Origin: Pythium myriotylum
Taxonomy: Eukaryota; Oomycota; Peronosporomycetes; Pythiales; Pythiaceae
DNA length: 64,000 bases
Direction: 5' to 3'
Assembly (NCBI GenBank): GCA_023091665.1
Contig: JALJCQ010000008.1
Span: 558,001 to 622,000 of the forward strand
Below are positions 1-10,807 of this stretch, in pieces. Position numbers and translations under genes: made by a program. Position 1 is the first letter of the stretch; each line of letters begins with the position of its first letter. Under the pieces are notes generated by a model that was not told the origin of the DNA, searched no databases, and saw only the letters and a list, made by a program, of their open reading frames with translations.

Positions 1-1554
1 GATCACGGCTTGAATCACGCTCGCTTGGTGCTCAAGCACGTAGCTGAGTTGGTGCAGCGGTGAGAACCGCAGCTTCTTCCACAACACAAGGCAAAGGCCG
101 ACAAAGGACGCCATCTCAAGTGCGAAGAGGACGCTCACAGAGACAAGAGTGGACCTTAGCTCATCGTAGGTTTCGATGACTCGCAAGTGTGGATAAAAGC
201 GAGCGTTAGGTGAGAGCCACGTGAGGACGAGGTTGGTCGAGTAGACGCACGGGACGATCCACTCGATGTACTCGTGTAGTACCAGGTTCTCGGATCGAAA
301 GAGCACGTGGGCAGCCTCAACGAGCACGATGCTTTGGCTTCCATCACTTATTAACGTTCCTGTTGGCCGTTGATCGTGAGGAGCTACCTTCGAGGATGGA
401 TCTTCAGCAGCTAGTCCCCGCGTCGCCTTGTCGACCCAGCTAGACGCGTGGAACAGGCCGCGCAAGTACAATCGATGGAGGCGCTGCTCTCCATCCGTCG
501 ATAACCCACAGTGTCGCAGCGTGCTCTGTAATTTGATGCGCCGGAACTTCTCCATCGGTGGTTTGATCTCAGTGCTCGCAGAATGGTCGCAGTACGCCGT
601 TACGAGCGAGAGCAGTGCTCCTGGGGCGGCGTGGTGCTCTCTTAGGAACTTTCGCAGTGACTGGGTTTGTTGGTGGAGCCTCCACTCGCTCCAAACGATC
701 TGAACGATGTCGAGCACCATGATTGCAGCCGTCGTGACCATGGATCCTCCGCTCTGTACGCAAATGACTTGAAACATAGCGTTGAAGAACTCGAGCGAGA
801 AGTTGACCATGGCCGGGATGAGGTCTTCCCAATCGGCAATGATACCGGCTACGGCCTTTCGCAACACGACCTTGAGCACAGGCACGAGCAAGGTCACGAG
901 CGGCTGGTATTGTTGGTGCTTGCGACCCACCGCGAGGAACAAGGCGACGTACGCTGGGTACACGACCGTGAGCACTGGCGGTAAGCTTGTATACAAGCAA
1001 AGATACATGAACCGCCGTCGAATTGTAATGCTAGAAGCGACGATCGACCTTGACGCAAAGAATAATGCGATGATGAAAGCACCGCCGCCCGACGGGTTGC
1101 ACAGCGTCGTTAGAAAGGGCACGGGGAATCCCCAGAGCGCCGAGAGGAGAACAGCGCTACCCACGTAGACGAAGGCGCTGAAAAGGGAGATCACCAGCCG
1201 TGTGCGCAGACTCAGAACACGACTAAGATCCGGAATGATATGGATGGCGATGGTCATGCCGCACTCGCTCACGATGAAGAGCCCACCGCCGAGCCGCACG
1301 AGGAGAAAGACCCAGTTGGCTCGCCACCCGTCAGTCGGCGGCGCAAGCGGAGGCATCTCGTACGCGATTGTGAGTAAGAACGGGATCAATGGCGTTCGCA
1401 GGATCACAGCGAGCACGTGCCACAATGACCGCGTGCGCGTGTACTCATCTAATGCAAGCATGCGTTCGACCGAGTAGTTGCCGTGCGTCGAGAGCGATTG
1501 GAGCATTGACGAGGCGGCATTTGCCGGCTGCACGCGGCCATCGCTGATCATCAT
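1..1554 (-). CDS. Multi-pass membrane protein of an unrecognised family, 3' end cut by the window edge
   Basis: The minus strand is open in one frame from an ATG at 1554 to base 1, giving about 518 residues without the C-terminus. Several hydrophobic segments are visible, and the middle carries a conserved block reading ADWEDLIPAMVNFSLEFF. Near the window edge comes RFSPLHQLSYVLEHQA. The frame stays open upstream of 1554 to a stop but has no further in-frame ATG, so 1554 is the best start. The next gene to the right (2244-3937, plus) is a clear paralogue: it shares the N-terminal pattern LALxEYTRxxSxWHVL, the WED block and the FSPLHQL block. The two copies are head to head. I do not recognise a family function; many-TM proteins of this look are common in oomycetes. 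No disabling mutation is seen here, unlike its neighbour. Confidence 0.75.
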   Translation of the reverse strand, partial: MMISDGRVQPANAASSMLQSLSTHGNYSVERMLALDEYTRTRSLWHVLAVILRTPLIPFLLTIAYEMPPLAPPTDGWRANWVFLLVRLGGGLFIVSECGMTIAIHIIPDLSRVLSLRTRLVISLFSAFVYVGSAVLLSALWGFPVPFLTTLCNPSGGGAFIIALFFASRSIVASSITIRRRFMYLCLYTSLPPVLTVVYPAYVALFLAVGRKHQQYQPLVTLLVPVLKVVLRKAVAGIIADWEDLIPAMVNFSLEFFNAMFQVICVQSGGSMVTTAAIMVLDIVQIVWSEWRLHQQTQSLRKFLREHHAAPGALLSLVTAYCDHSASTEIKPPMEKFRRIKLQSTLRHCGLSTDGEQRLHRLYLRGLFHASSWVDKATRGLAAEDPSSKVAPHDQRPTGTLISDGSQSIVLVEAAHVLFRSENLVLHEYIEWIVPCVYSTNLVLTWLSPNARFYPHLRVIETYDELRSTLVSVSVLFALEMASFVGLCLVLWKKLRFSPLHQLSYVLEHQASVIQAVI

Positions 1555-2243
1555 GCCGACTGAAAAGTTGGCTGCGAGATGCGCCCGAATCGATACGCTC
1601 GTGCTTATTTTGGAAAAATGAGACTGCAAACAACAAAGCCAGTCCGGGACAAAGTCGAGAAGGTAGAATTGAGGATGGAGAAGCCCAAGTCATGTGGCTC
1701 TCGGCGACGGAAATGCTGGTGATGATGATGAAAGTTGGAGTCTATTGCGTTACGTCTGTGCGAGTAGCTATAGCTACGGAAATGCTGGTGGGAACGTTTC
1801 TCCTTGACCTAGCTGTGCTTTTGAGGAAGCACCCTCAGCTGAAACTCGTTGTCACCGACCCAAACTGAAGGAGTTGTGCGCGGCTTTATAAGCTAGCTAT
1901 GTAGCTGGTGATTCACCAATCAAGTTGCCTTCATGTTGATATAGTCATCGGGATCTCTCGTGTCTTCTTTATCCAGTCAGACGACGTTTGCAGTGGTTGA
2001 CTATTTGTATCGCTGCCGGTAATTGAGCCACCTGCCCGGCGGAGAAAATGCAGGAGCAAGATCATTGTTGTGAAATGAATAGGTGCAGCGGTAAGGTAAT
2101 TATGAGAAACTCGTGCTGCTGAACGAAAGGATCCGCACGAGACCCTGATACCAAGAAAAACATCTTCTAAAATAAGCGTTTGTTTCTCGACCCTCTTTCG
2201 CGGCTGATGTGGTTCTTCGGGTGTCCCAGTATCGGTCGTGGGC
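1555..2243. other. Shared 5' region between two divergent paralogues
   Basis: This stretch of about 690 bases separates the head-to-head paralogues and must carry both promoters. It is AT-richer than the flanking coding sequence. I see no gene and no convincing core-promoter motif in it. Confidence 0.5.
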
Positions 2244-3937
2244 ATGGTATTGTGGTCAACATGTCGGCGAACACTTATTCGACGTACAGCATCTACAGAA
2301 CCCGTACCATCGACTGCTTCTCCCGGGATAGCTCTCCCTACAAAAGGCGCCTATTCCATCGAGCGGGTACTGGCTTTGGAGGAGTATACGCGTTCGAAAT
2401 CGATTTGGCACGTGCTCCGGATCATCTTCCAGGTGCCGTTAGCTCCGCTCGTCGTCGTCTTACCACTGGAGATGATCCCGCTCCGCCCTGTTACTGACGA
2501 ATGGCAAGCAAACTGGACATTTTTCGTTTTGTGGCTCGGTGTCGGACTCGCAGTTGTTGCCGCTGCAGGTTTGACTCTGCTGCTTCAAGTCTTCCCAGAA
2601 CTCGCCCCAATTTTCACAGTGAGACGCCGAGTGGTAATATGTGCTATGTGCGGCACTGTGTACATGACCTCTGCTATCACTCTCGCGCAAATCATCGGAT
2701 TCCCCGTACCGTTTCTCAACACGATTATCAACCCGATCGTCGCCACCACCTTTGTAGGTTCATTTACTGTAGTAGCTTGGCCGCAGCTACGTGGTAACGC
2801 TGGACTCAAAAGCCGTCTCTTTCGCTTTGGCGTATACTGCGGCATCGCACCGCTACTGACTTTTGTTTACCCGGCAACCGTGGCGGTATTCCTCGCTGTA
2901 GGGTTACACTGTCCGTTCCCATACTCAAGCTCCTCTTGAAAAAATATGTTGCCACCTACATCTCCGATTGGGAAGATATCGTCCCGGTCATGGTCGTGTT
3001 CTCGGTCGAGTTCTTCCACTCTTTGTTTCAAGTCATCTGCGTGCAAACGGGAGGCTCGATCGGCGCCATCGCCATCATCGTGATATTCGATGCGTTCTAC
3101 TTCCTTTACAAGTACTGGCAGCTTTACATGAACTCGTCAGTAGTTCGAGCACTGCTGAGCAAGTCATCTGGATCGTCAGTCGAGCTTCTGGCGGTGGCGA
3201 GTCAGTCCTGCAAATCTCTAAATTCTTTGATGTCCGGTATCGATGGTCAACTGCGTGCCGTTCGACTCCAGAGCACGTTTAGGCGGACCGGGTTGTCATT
3301 CACAGGTGAGTCGGAATTGCGGCGACTTCATGGTCTCGGAAAATTCTACCCAACACCATGGCTTCAAGCACATACAGTTTATCCGACAAACTACCCCTCC
3401 GTCCAACCTATTCAACTGGCAGGCCCAATTGCAAAACCCGTAATTGATGAGGCGAAGCCAGCACCAGTGGGTGGAGATCGAGATGATACAGTCAACTCCC
3501 AAGTGATTATCGAGACGGTGATGCTGCTTTCCCGCACAGAGTTCATGTTGCTCGGCGAACTTGTCGAGTGCATCGTTCCATGGATTTATGTTCTCAACCT
3601 CGCGCTTGTATGGATATCTCCCAATGCAGCGTACTACTCGCACACAAAACACTTGACGACACTGCCTGCTCTTGGGGTTGCGGTGGGGAAGGTAACTCTT
3701 TTACTGAATCTGGAACTTGCCTCGATGGTAGTGATTTGGCTGGTGCTACACAAGCAGCTTCGATTTTCGCCTCTCCATCAGTTGGGATACGTGATTGAGC
3801 ATCAGGCTCGACTCATCCAGTCCCTCATGGTTGTCTACTTGTGCAATAGCGGGCAACTCAATCTCGACCACGTGGGTGTTGACTACACGTTCCGCTTCAA
3901 GTGGCTTTCACGTGCTTCAAAGAAAGATGGGGCATAA
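2244..3937 (+). pseudogene. Frameshifted paralogue of the 1-1554 membrane protein
   Basis: An open frame from the ATG at 2244 gives a membrane protein colinear with the copy at 1-1554, reading to FPYSSSS and a stop at 2937-2939. The homologous continuation lies in another frame from about 2902 to the stop at 3935-3937. It includes VTLSVPILKLLLKK, SDWEDIVPVMVVFSVEFF and RFSPLHQLGYVIEHQA. Alignment with the intact paralogue puts the break just after FLAVG near 2902, where about eight codons plus one base are missing. The loss fits a deletion of about 25 bp. A 32-nt GT-AG stretch spans this point, but it is too short for an intron and would remove conserved codons. Apart from this break both halves look well preserved, so the lesion is recent or is an assembly error. 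Confidence 0.75.
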
Positions 3938-4446
3938 TTGCTGGTCATCAGAGGAAGCAACACGAAAACTCAAACGCATTTGAAAGTCGACAAAGAAACA
4001 ATCCCTTTGCGCAATATTCAGTGGCCTCCATCTCCCGCAGCCTATCGCTGAAAGCTTCAGAGACTTAGCGGAAAGTGCCACCATCAAACCCAGAGCACCG
4101 GAAAACCTCTTCTTCGAAGTAGTAGACTACTACTTCAAAGAAGAAGTTTAGCGGTGCACCGCAGAATATACGGATTTCATGACTCACTGCCGGGCGAGGT
4201 GACTTAGATTTGCTAGGCTACTACACGACAGGCTGCGTCCGTTATTGGTCGTATTCAGAGCTGTGTCTAGCCCGAGCTATCAGAATTCTCTTTCGTTGCA
4301 CCATCATCATCACACTGAAGTCAGCTGGTTCCTGAACCGGTCCGAGTTGAAACGGTTTGCACGACACCAAGGGACACGACGGCACCCAAAAAAACACTCT
4401 CGGGTAGCTTGGTCTCAGTTGCTTCACAGTTCAAAGCGTGTAGAGT
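3938..4446. other. Gene-free stretch with a short hairpin
   Basis: There is no supported coding sequence here. A perfect 10-bp inverted repeat with a one-base loop lies at 4116-4136 (arm GAAGTAGTAG), about 180 bp past the preceding pseudogene stop. It could form a stem in a 3' UTR, but nothing shows it acts as one. Confidence 0.4.
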
Positions 4447-4916
4447 ATGGCGCAGCAGGGAGCGACTTTGCAGAACTACAACAATGAGCTTGTCAAGTGC
4501 ATCGAGGATCTTCGGGAGAAGCGAGAGGAGGTGAATCGCACGATGCTCAAGGATGAGGAAGAGAAAGCCAAGATCCAAAAGGCAATCTTGAGTGGGCTCG
4601 AGAGCAAACGTTGGGGATTCTAACTGCAGACTTGAATTCAGGATCTTACGATCTTGACTGATCGGTTGAGCAAGATCAACGAATCGCTCGCACGGAAGAT
4701 GCAGGCTCGAACCGAGTATGACCGAACCATCCAGGAGACCGAGGCTGCTTACATGAAGGTATTAAGTTGTGTTGGCATGTACTGCTGGTGTTGGGACAAA
4801 TTCAATTGTGCTGATCCTCGAAACCCTGGTAGATTCTGGAAAGTTCACAGACACTGCTGCATGTACTCAAGCGAGAGACTGTCCAACTGACAAAGAAGAA
4901 GCAAACATCCTCGTAG
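4447..4916 (+). CDS. SSNA1: SSNA1/DIP13-like microtubule-associated coiled-coil protein
   Basis: Three exons (4447-4581, 4642-4758, 4833-4916) encode 111 aa, close to the usual 110-120 aa of the family. The N-terminus [20 protein letters not shown], the central [14 protein letters not shown] and the block [12 protein letters not shown] match the SSNA1/NA14/DIP13 family almost residue by residue. The tail [16 protein letters not shown] is also typical. Family members are short coiled-coil proteins that form filaments and sit at centrosomes, basal bodies and axonemes. Here the protein fits the flagella of zoospores. Intron 1 begins AAG|GCAATC and ends CAG, so it is a 60-bp GC-AG intron. Only this boundary keeps both the reading frame and the coiled-coil length. 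Intron 2 (4759-4832) is GT-AG. The gene converges on THOC5, whose stop is 74 bp away. Confidence 0.93.
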
Positions 4917-4990
4917 CAGCACGAGTAGTTGCAATATATTTCTTTGCCTTCTTCAGTCACGAGTATGTTCAACCCCAGCGTTAGGCCGGT

Positions 4991-7212
4991 CTAGCGATGG
5001 CGAACCTCCTTGGTAACTGGATCAACGACGAGAGCCGGGCGACGGTCCTTACCGCGACGTTCACGGCCGAAGCACCGGGGAAGATTGTCGATTGAGCCAG
5101 ACGCTACAACGTCGACACATTGCTGGATCTTGCGGAGCTGATGGGCGAGCAGATATTGACTGCATTCGCGAGTCGCAAGCTCGTCATAGTGGGTGTTGAC
5201 TTCAATTTCAATCTCCTACGGTCCACAACACGTCAGCTCTGTACGACTTCGTCGCACCAAACCACCCAACCAACCTTTAGCGCATTGTCGACTGTTGAAC
5301 TATCGCTTGATCCGGATTGACGTAGTCGGAATTGCGGCGCTCGCACCGGATACTCGGGGGTTACCTGAATAAAGGCATCGACCTGGAGCTTCTCGTGAAC
5401 GAAATTCACACGGAAATACTCGCTCCCAACTAGTCCTTCATTCTTGAACTGAGCGAGGATCTCGCTGTTTGGTTGCGAGAGTTCTTTCCAAGCAGATAAC
5501 TTTGTTCGAATCTCTGCAGGGAATCGGTTGACAAAGGTTTGATGGATCGGGGGATGCTGGGTCCCTTTCAGAAGTGCTGCTAGTTGTTTCTTCAGCTGTG
5601 TAACAACTGTCAGTCTCTTGATCAGTTGATGTAGCACGTTGCGAACAGACGGCTCAGGACGACGAGCAGACCCATTCTCGCCTGAACGCTGCAGCGGATG
5701 AAGCCCGCAGATCCATTGCGCCCAGTGGTACGGACGTGAGCTCGTCGCTTCCACTGGGAATGCAATCTCGCCCCCTGCTTCCTCGGGAGCAAACTTGTAC
5801 GCCGTAGCGTGACGAGCTAGGTGGAGACCATCATCCCCGGGGAAGAGGCTGGTCAGCACGTGCTTCCCGAGGTTCGTGGGAGACACGATCTCGGCTGTGG
5901 CAATCTGAGCAGTAGGGAAGTATTGGAACATGACGGCAAACTCCTTGGTCTCGATCCCTTCGGTTTCATCATCAACCGCGAGGGAGAGTTTAAGCAACAC
6001 GGCCTTTTCAGCGCAGCGCCACAAATCTTTGCTCTCGTTCTCGGCGCTTTCGTCCTCGAAGACTCCGTCATTATCGTCGTCCTGAGCAATTTTTACCTCG
6101 CTTAACTCTTTCACGATTGACGACGTCTTCTCGACGATGGCACCTTCCTCCTCAGCACCATCGCCAGCATCGATGATCTCTCCGCTCTCGACCGGACGCG
6201 CGCGGCCAATCGACGGTGATCTCGACGGTGCTTTTGCGGCCGCCGCTCCCTCGCGATTTTTCGACACGGAGGGAGAACGTGACGGCACTTTAAGCCGCTT
6301 CGACTGCGGCGGCTCGATCGAGTCGACTGGATCGCTGCTGCGCACGCGTCCGCCTGCAAGCAGAGCCTTCGGAAAATCTCTTTTCTTGATACGAAGTGAC
6401 GCGGCCTTCAGACCTCGTGACTCAACGATTGACAGCTGCATTTGCTTCCCGCAGCCGCTTGCGGTCTGATATGCCTCTAGCTCACAGAACAGCGCATAGA
6501 GTGGCGCAGCGAGCTGCGTGCTCGCGTCGTGCTGCAGCCGTAGCGAGGCTGAGACGGGCTTGTGCATGTACTTCTGCAGGCCCCCCGTTGAGAGCTCGAT
6601 CTGGTCTAGCTGGGCACGAAGGCCGTCTAGGAACGCCTGCTTGCGCTGCGTAGCGGCTTCCACGACTTCGATCTTGGCCTTGATCTCTTTGACCTGGGTC
6701 ACCATGCTGCCACCGAGAAGCGTTAGCCAAGTACCAATCGAACTGCCGGGAAACGTCGTCCCCACTCACCGCTTGCGGGTCTCGAGCTCCTGCGTGAGCT
6801 GGTCGAGATGCTGTCGGTGGACGTCGGCGTCGACTTGAATGGGCAGGCGCTCGGTCGCAAACTCGATCTTGTCCATCTCCTTGGTGTGGAAGCCCCTGCA
6901 GCGACGGATCTCGCGCACGAGGTGGTCCTTCTCATAGAGCAGATTCTGCAGCTTGAGCTGGTGGGCCTCGACGACGTCTTTCTGCTCCTGGACGCGCGTC
7001 TTCCAGTCGTCGCCGGCGAGGAACGTGTCGCGCAGCCCGGCCTTGACGGCGCTCAGCAGCACGACGGCCTGCCAGCGCTGCTGCTTGAGCTGCGCCTTGT
7101 CGATCTTCCCGGCCGCGTGGGCCGCCTCCAGCTGCGTCAGCAGCGCGCGCAGCGACGCGCAGGCCTCCTTGAGCTGCCGCAGCGGCGCCACTCGCGACGC
7201 CTCGCCCGTCAT
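4991..7212 (-). CDS. THOC5: THO complex subunit 5 (THOC5/FMIP)
   Basis: Three exons on the minus strand (7212-6770, 6706-5275, 5215-4991) give 699 aa, near the usual size of about 680 aa. THOC5 is a coiled-coil subunit of the THO/TREX complex, which couples transcription to mRNA export in the nucleus. Diagnostic pieces are NLLYEKDHLVREIRRCRGF and the following heptad-rich region. There is also a low-complexity Ser/Arg/acidic linker, a block ending VTPEYPVRAPQFRL and a C-terminal LLAHQLRKIQQCVDVV. The last exon is easy to miss: it follows a 59-bp intron (5274-5216) and ends in a TAG at 4993-4991. The other intron is 6769-6707, 63 bp, GTGAGT...CAG. The ATG at 7212 faces the gene at 7407 across 195 bp, so the two probably share a bidirectional promoter. 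Confidence 0.92.
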
Positions 7213-7406
7213 CTGCCCCCCGACCTCGACCTCCGTTCGAGCCTTTTGAGCAGCGCCGCCCGAAACGCTTCGAGCAACATTTCGTTATTAGTACTGTGAT
7301 ACCCTCGTCATCAGGTATTGCGTACTGGAGGTGACCAACCGAGGTGACCCGAAGGTAACACGGACCAGGAGCCACTAGTGTCGGCCATCCCAAGAAGCCC
7401 GACGCC

Positions 7407-7999
7407 ATGCTCCAGCGATTCGCGACGCGCGTGGCCTCTGCGCGCGCCCCCGCGGCCGCGCGCCGCTTCGCCGCCAAGGCCGGCGCCGCCGAGGAGGCGC
7501 TGCGCCCGATCCACTTTGAGCAGGACGAGCAGGTGCGCTGCGGAATCCGGCACGGAGCTGCTCACCGGATCAATGCTCGTTTGTGCTGATCTCGTGCATC
7601 TGCAATCGCTTGCATGGCCTATAGGATGCTGCGTCGCGCCCGTTCCGTATTGTTGGCGTGCGCGATGTGGAGGTGCAGGACTGGGAGTACCCGACGCGCG
7701 TCGAGGCCGACTTCAAGAACAAGAAGCGCGCAATCCGCAACCGCTTCCAGCACCCCAACTTTATCAGCCTCTGGGTGGACGACCTCAAGAAGACGGAGCA
7801 GTACCTGCAGAGCCAGCAGGTGCCGCTCTCGGGAGAAGGCGTGGTCAAGGGTCCCGAGGGCCACGACGTGCTCGTGATCCCGCCGAGCGAGAACAGCATC
7901 GAGTTCATCAACCTCTGCGACAACCCGACGCTGGTCGAGCTCGTGCAGGCCACCGAGCAGGTTATCAAGGAGTTCGATGCCGAAGGCGATGAGGAATAG
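7407..7999 (+). CDS. Probable mitochondrial protein, function unrecognised
   Basis: Two exons (7407-7532 and 7679-7999) give 148 aa. The first 25 residues are rich in Arg, Ala and Ser and free of acidic residues, as in a mitochondrial targeting presequence (MLQRFATRVASARAPAAARR). The mature part is soluble and charged, with KKRAIRNRFQHPNFISLWVD and an acidic C-terminus. The 146-bp intron starts GTGCGC and ends GTGCAG and keeps phase 0. An acceptor further upstream would instead add residues of the VRDVEVQ type before the second exon, so the exact junction is not certain. I do not recognise the family. It is divergent from THOC5 with a short shared upstream region. Confidence 0.75.
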
Positions 8000-8345
8000 A
8001 CGACTGTGCCCCACTGCTTCCCGCCTCTGCTACAGTATCGCGTGTCTTTTGTGTGGTTCTCCTCTCGTTCGTGCCTTGGCTGCCTGCTATTCTGTCATTT
8101 CCACAGCCACCATCGTACCACACTGGGTGCATCGTTTCTCCTAGCAGACACGTGGATGCATCGTCGTCAAGAATTCCCCACCAACTTCACGCCGATACAC
8201 GTACACCGACAGATCTCTCCAGACATCGCCAGGGTCTCCATTTCATGCATGTCACAATCACCAAGGTGTGATTATCACGAGGTACTTCAGAAGAGTGCCC
8301 TTCGATATGTCACTATCGTTCTGGAAGCGACCCGCCAACATTCAA

Positions 8346-10018
8346 ATGGAGGCGATGACGTCGCCTCGCCTCCTGGCGGCTCGGCGGCGGCGGCGCTCGA
8401 GCGGCGACGCGGACGAGAAGCTGCTGGACTCGATGCTGAGCGAGCTGGGCATCCCCACGAGCGACAAGAAGCGGCGACAGGCGGCCGCCGAGGTCGTCGA
8501 GCTGCTCACGCCGCCGCGCCGCCGTCGGGGCGACGAGGAAGCCAAGAGCGAGCTCGAGAACAGCGTGCTCGACCTCACGACGCCGACGCCGCCGTCGAAC
8601 AAGCGTGGCAGTGAACCGGCGCTGTCCACGCCGCCGCCGCGCGCGTCGCGGCTGAGCATCGTCGACCTGCTCTCGCCCGACGGCCCCGAACCGGAGCCGA
8701 CGCTCGATTCGGACACTGATGAGGAGGAAGTCGCGATTGGCCCAGAGAGCGACCACGAGACGCGGCGACCACTATTAGTCATGTCGAGTGACGAGGAAAG
8801 GACCGAGGAGAGCGACGAGGAGGCCATCCTGCGGGCTCTGGACGAGGTTCAGACGAGGATACGACTTCCGCCATCGAACGAAAGCCGTTCCTTGTCGCGA
8901 CGCCTGGACGAGAGGATACGGGGCACCGTGAATGAAGAGAAAGAAGACGATGAATCTAATGAGCAGGCGCCGAAGAAACGTGGGCGGAAGAAGAAGACGC
9001 CGGCGCCGCCGAAGCCTGCGAAAGAAGTCGTGCTAGCCGCCGTTGCGATGGAGAGGCGGCTTGCAGCGTCGCCCGTTGGCGCGGCCGTCACAGCAGCGCT
9101 AGCAGCCAACGTTTACAACAACAAACCAGTGCGCTACGTCTTGGAGGAGGCGTTCATGAGTGATTTGAACGTAATCCAGTGGGAGCGCAGGGGCGACAAG
9201 GCGCCTGGCGATGATGCAAGTCGATTCATGATCGCGATGCACTACCCAGCAGAGGCGTTTCTCGATCTGCTTGTGGATCACGGTTATGACGCGCTCCTTG
9301 GCGCTGTGAAATGGCTCTCAGAAGAAACGTTGAACATGGGGCGAGAGAAGCGAGTTGTGTGGGGAAGCATCGTGCTGATCGTAGAAGGCATGGATCGAGC
9401 ATTGATCACTCGGTCCAAGAAAAGCAAGTCCAAGTCGAACGACAGCCGCGCACAAACTGCTAGTAGCACAGAATTGGCGATCACCTTTAGCGATCTCCAT
9501 GATCTCGCATTCAGGATATACATGGACACATCCGTCCATACAAAGGTCAGCGAAGGCTAGAAAGTTTGTCTGTTGTTGAGCTGACACCGTGCTTCTACTG
9601 ACACTTGTAGTTTACGTGTGACGTTGAAGCGACGGCCACGTACATAGCGCTACTGACACGGGAGCTGATCGAAGCCGCCGTCAAGCAGAGCAGCCAAGAA
9701 GAGTTCCTCGAGAGCGTGCCACGCCTTCATTCTTTCCGAGTATTGCGAAGTTCTGGCAGCACACTCAACCCATTTGCGAACTCGTGGCTGCGAATGCTAC
9801 AGATGATTCCCAACGTGAGTGAAGACCGAGCGCAGAGCATCCTGGATCATTTCCCGACGTTCGAGACCTTGATGCGTGCTTACAGCAACCCAAGTACAAC
9901 CCAGCAAGCGAAGGAAGAGTTGCTCGCTGACAAGCTACATGCTAATCGGATCGAGAGCGCACTATCACGGCGCATATACCGAGTATTTAGCGCATGGGAC
10001 GAAAATGTTCCGGTGTAG
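8346..10018 (+). CDS. EME1: EME1/MMS4-like subunit of a MUS81-type structure-specific endonuclease
   Basis: Two exons (8346-9545, 9611-10018) give 535 aa, close to the family's 550-600 aa. The N-terminal 260 residues are low-complexity, acidic and basic, with SQ/TP-rich and KKRGRKKK nuclear-signal-like pieces. The C-terminal half resembles the ERCC4-like nuclease fold without an obvious GDxxxERK active site, as expected for the non-catalytic partner. It ends in a helix-hairpin-helix module reading LRMLQMIPNVSEDRAQSILD followed by FPTFETLMRAY. With MUS81 such proteins cut branched DNA at stalled forks and in recombination. The start is chosen at 8346, where GC content rises sharply; an in-frame ATG at 8307 is also possible. 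The 65-bp intron is GTCAGC...TTGTAG. Confidence 0.8.
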
Positions 10019-10726
10019 CGGAGGGTCTCACCGGTCACTGTTGAGCTTCGGCTAATGGCTGTACAGTACCACCGAGAAATTTTGAGCTTGACTGCAAGTT
10101 GCATTTGGACAGCTTCCCATTCCTGTGGGTACTACTCGGGCGTGTGGAGAGCCTTGACACAATCGTATGCAGTTGAACTTCTTTGTTGAATCCAAAGACA
10201 CATCATGTATCTTATCTCCCCAGCCTACAGTGATCTGAATAATTAGCGAACTTCTCGGATAGATCGACGAGCGTGGATGGACCGTTGAGCATGGAATGGC
10301 TACGACACTTGACGTGGATGTTTCGGACGTGTACTTGTGTAGCTCCACATTAGTGCGATACGATGAGGACGCCCTCGATCGATTTTCTCCGTTTATCGAT
10401 TATCGCGTGCATTTCGACTCCGTGGACATTGGAGTGACGCATCGATCGACAACGATGTGGTCGTGATGGCGTCATTTGTCTTGCCTCTTGCTTTCCACGT
10501 CTGAAAAAACTGCGGACGAGTCGATTTGCGAGTTGCGTTTGTAGCCGCTATCGAGACAAGGAACGTGGGGATGATCCGAGGCCGCTCGATTTCTTTCTTA
10601 AACAGCCGTTCAGCCGCGAGATAAACCACTACTATAACTGCTATGGCACGATCGTCGAAATACGAATTCAATCCGAAATTCTAATATGTGAAATCAATTG
10701 GGCACTCTCAAACACACTGGCAACCC

Positions 10727-10807
10727 AGGAACAAACACGTGCTCACCGCGAAAACTTTCCGTTACGCAAGAGGAACAAACACGTGCTCACCGCGAAAACT
10801 TTCCGTT
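10727..10807. repeat. Two-copy tandem repeat, period 44 bp
   Basis: A 37-bp sequence beginning AGGAACAAACACGTGCTCAC is repeated exactly at 10727-10763 and 10771-10807, separated by ACGCAAG. Each unit contains the palindrome CACGTG. The copies are identical, so the duplication is recent or constrained. Confidence 0.9.

Noticed and set aside
2900..2932. A 32-nt GT-AG intron that would mend the frame of the 2244 gene
   Set aside because: It is far below normal intron size and would remove codons conserved with the paralogue (VTLxVPxLK).
4116..4136. Bacterial-style terminator hairpin
   Set aside because: The sequence is eukaryotic, so a rho-independent terminator is not expected; it is kept only as a hairpin.
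5000..5320. Plus-strand frame with an apparent in-frame TGA, first taken for a broken gene starting MANLLGNW
   Set aside because: The minus strand here is the last THOC5 exon with a proper 59-bp intron, so the plus-strand text is a shadow.
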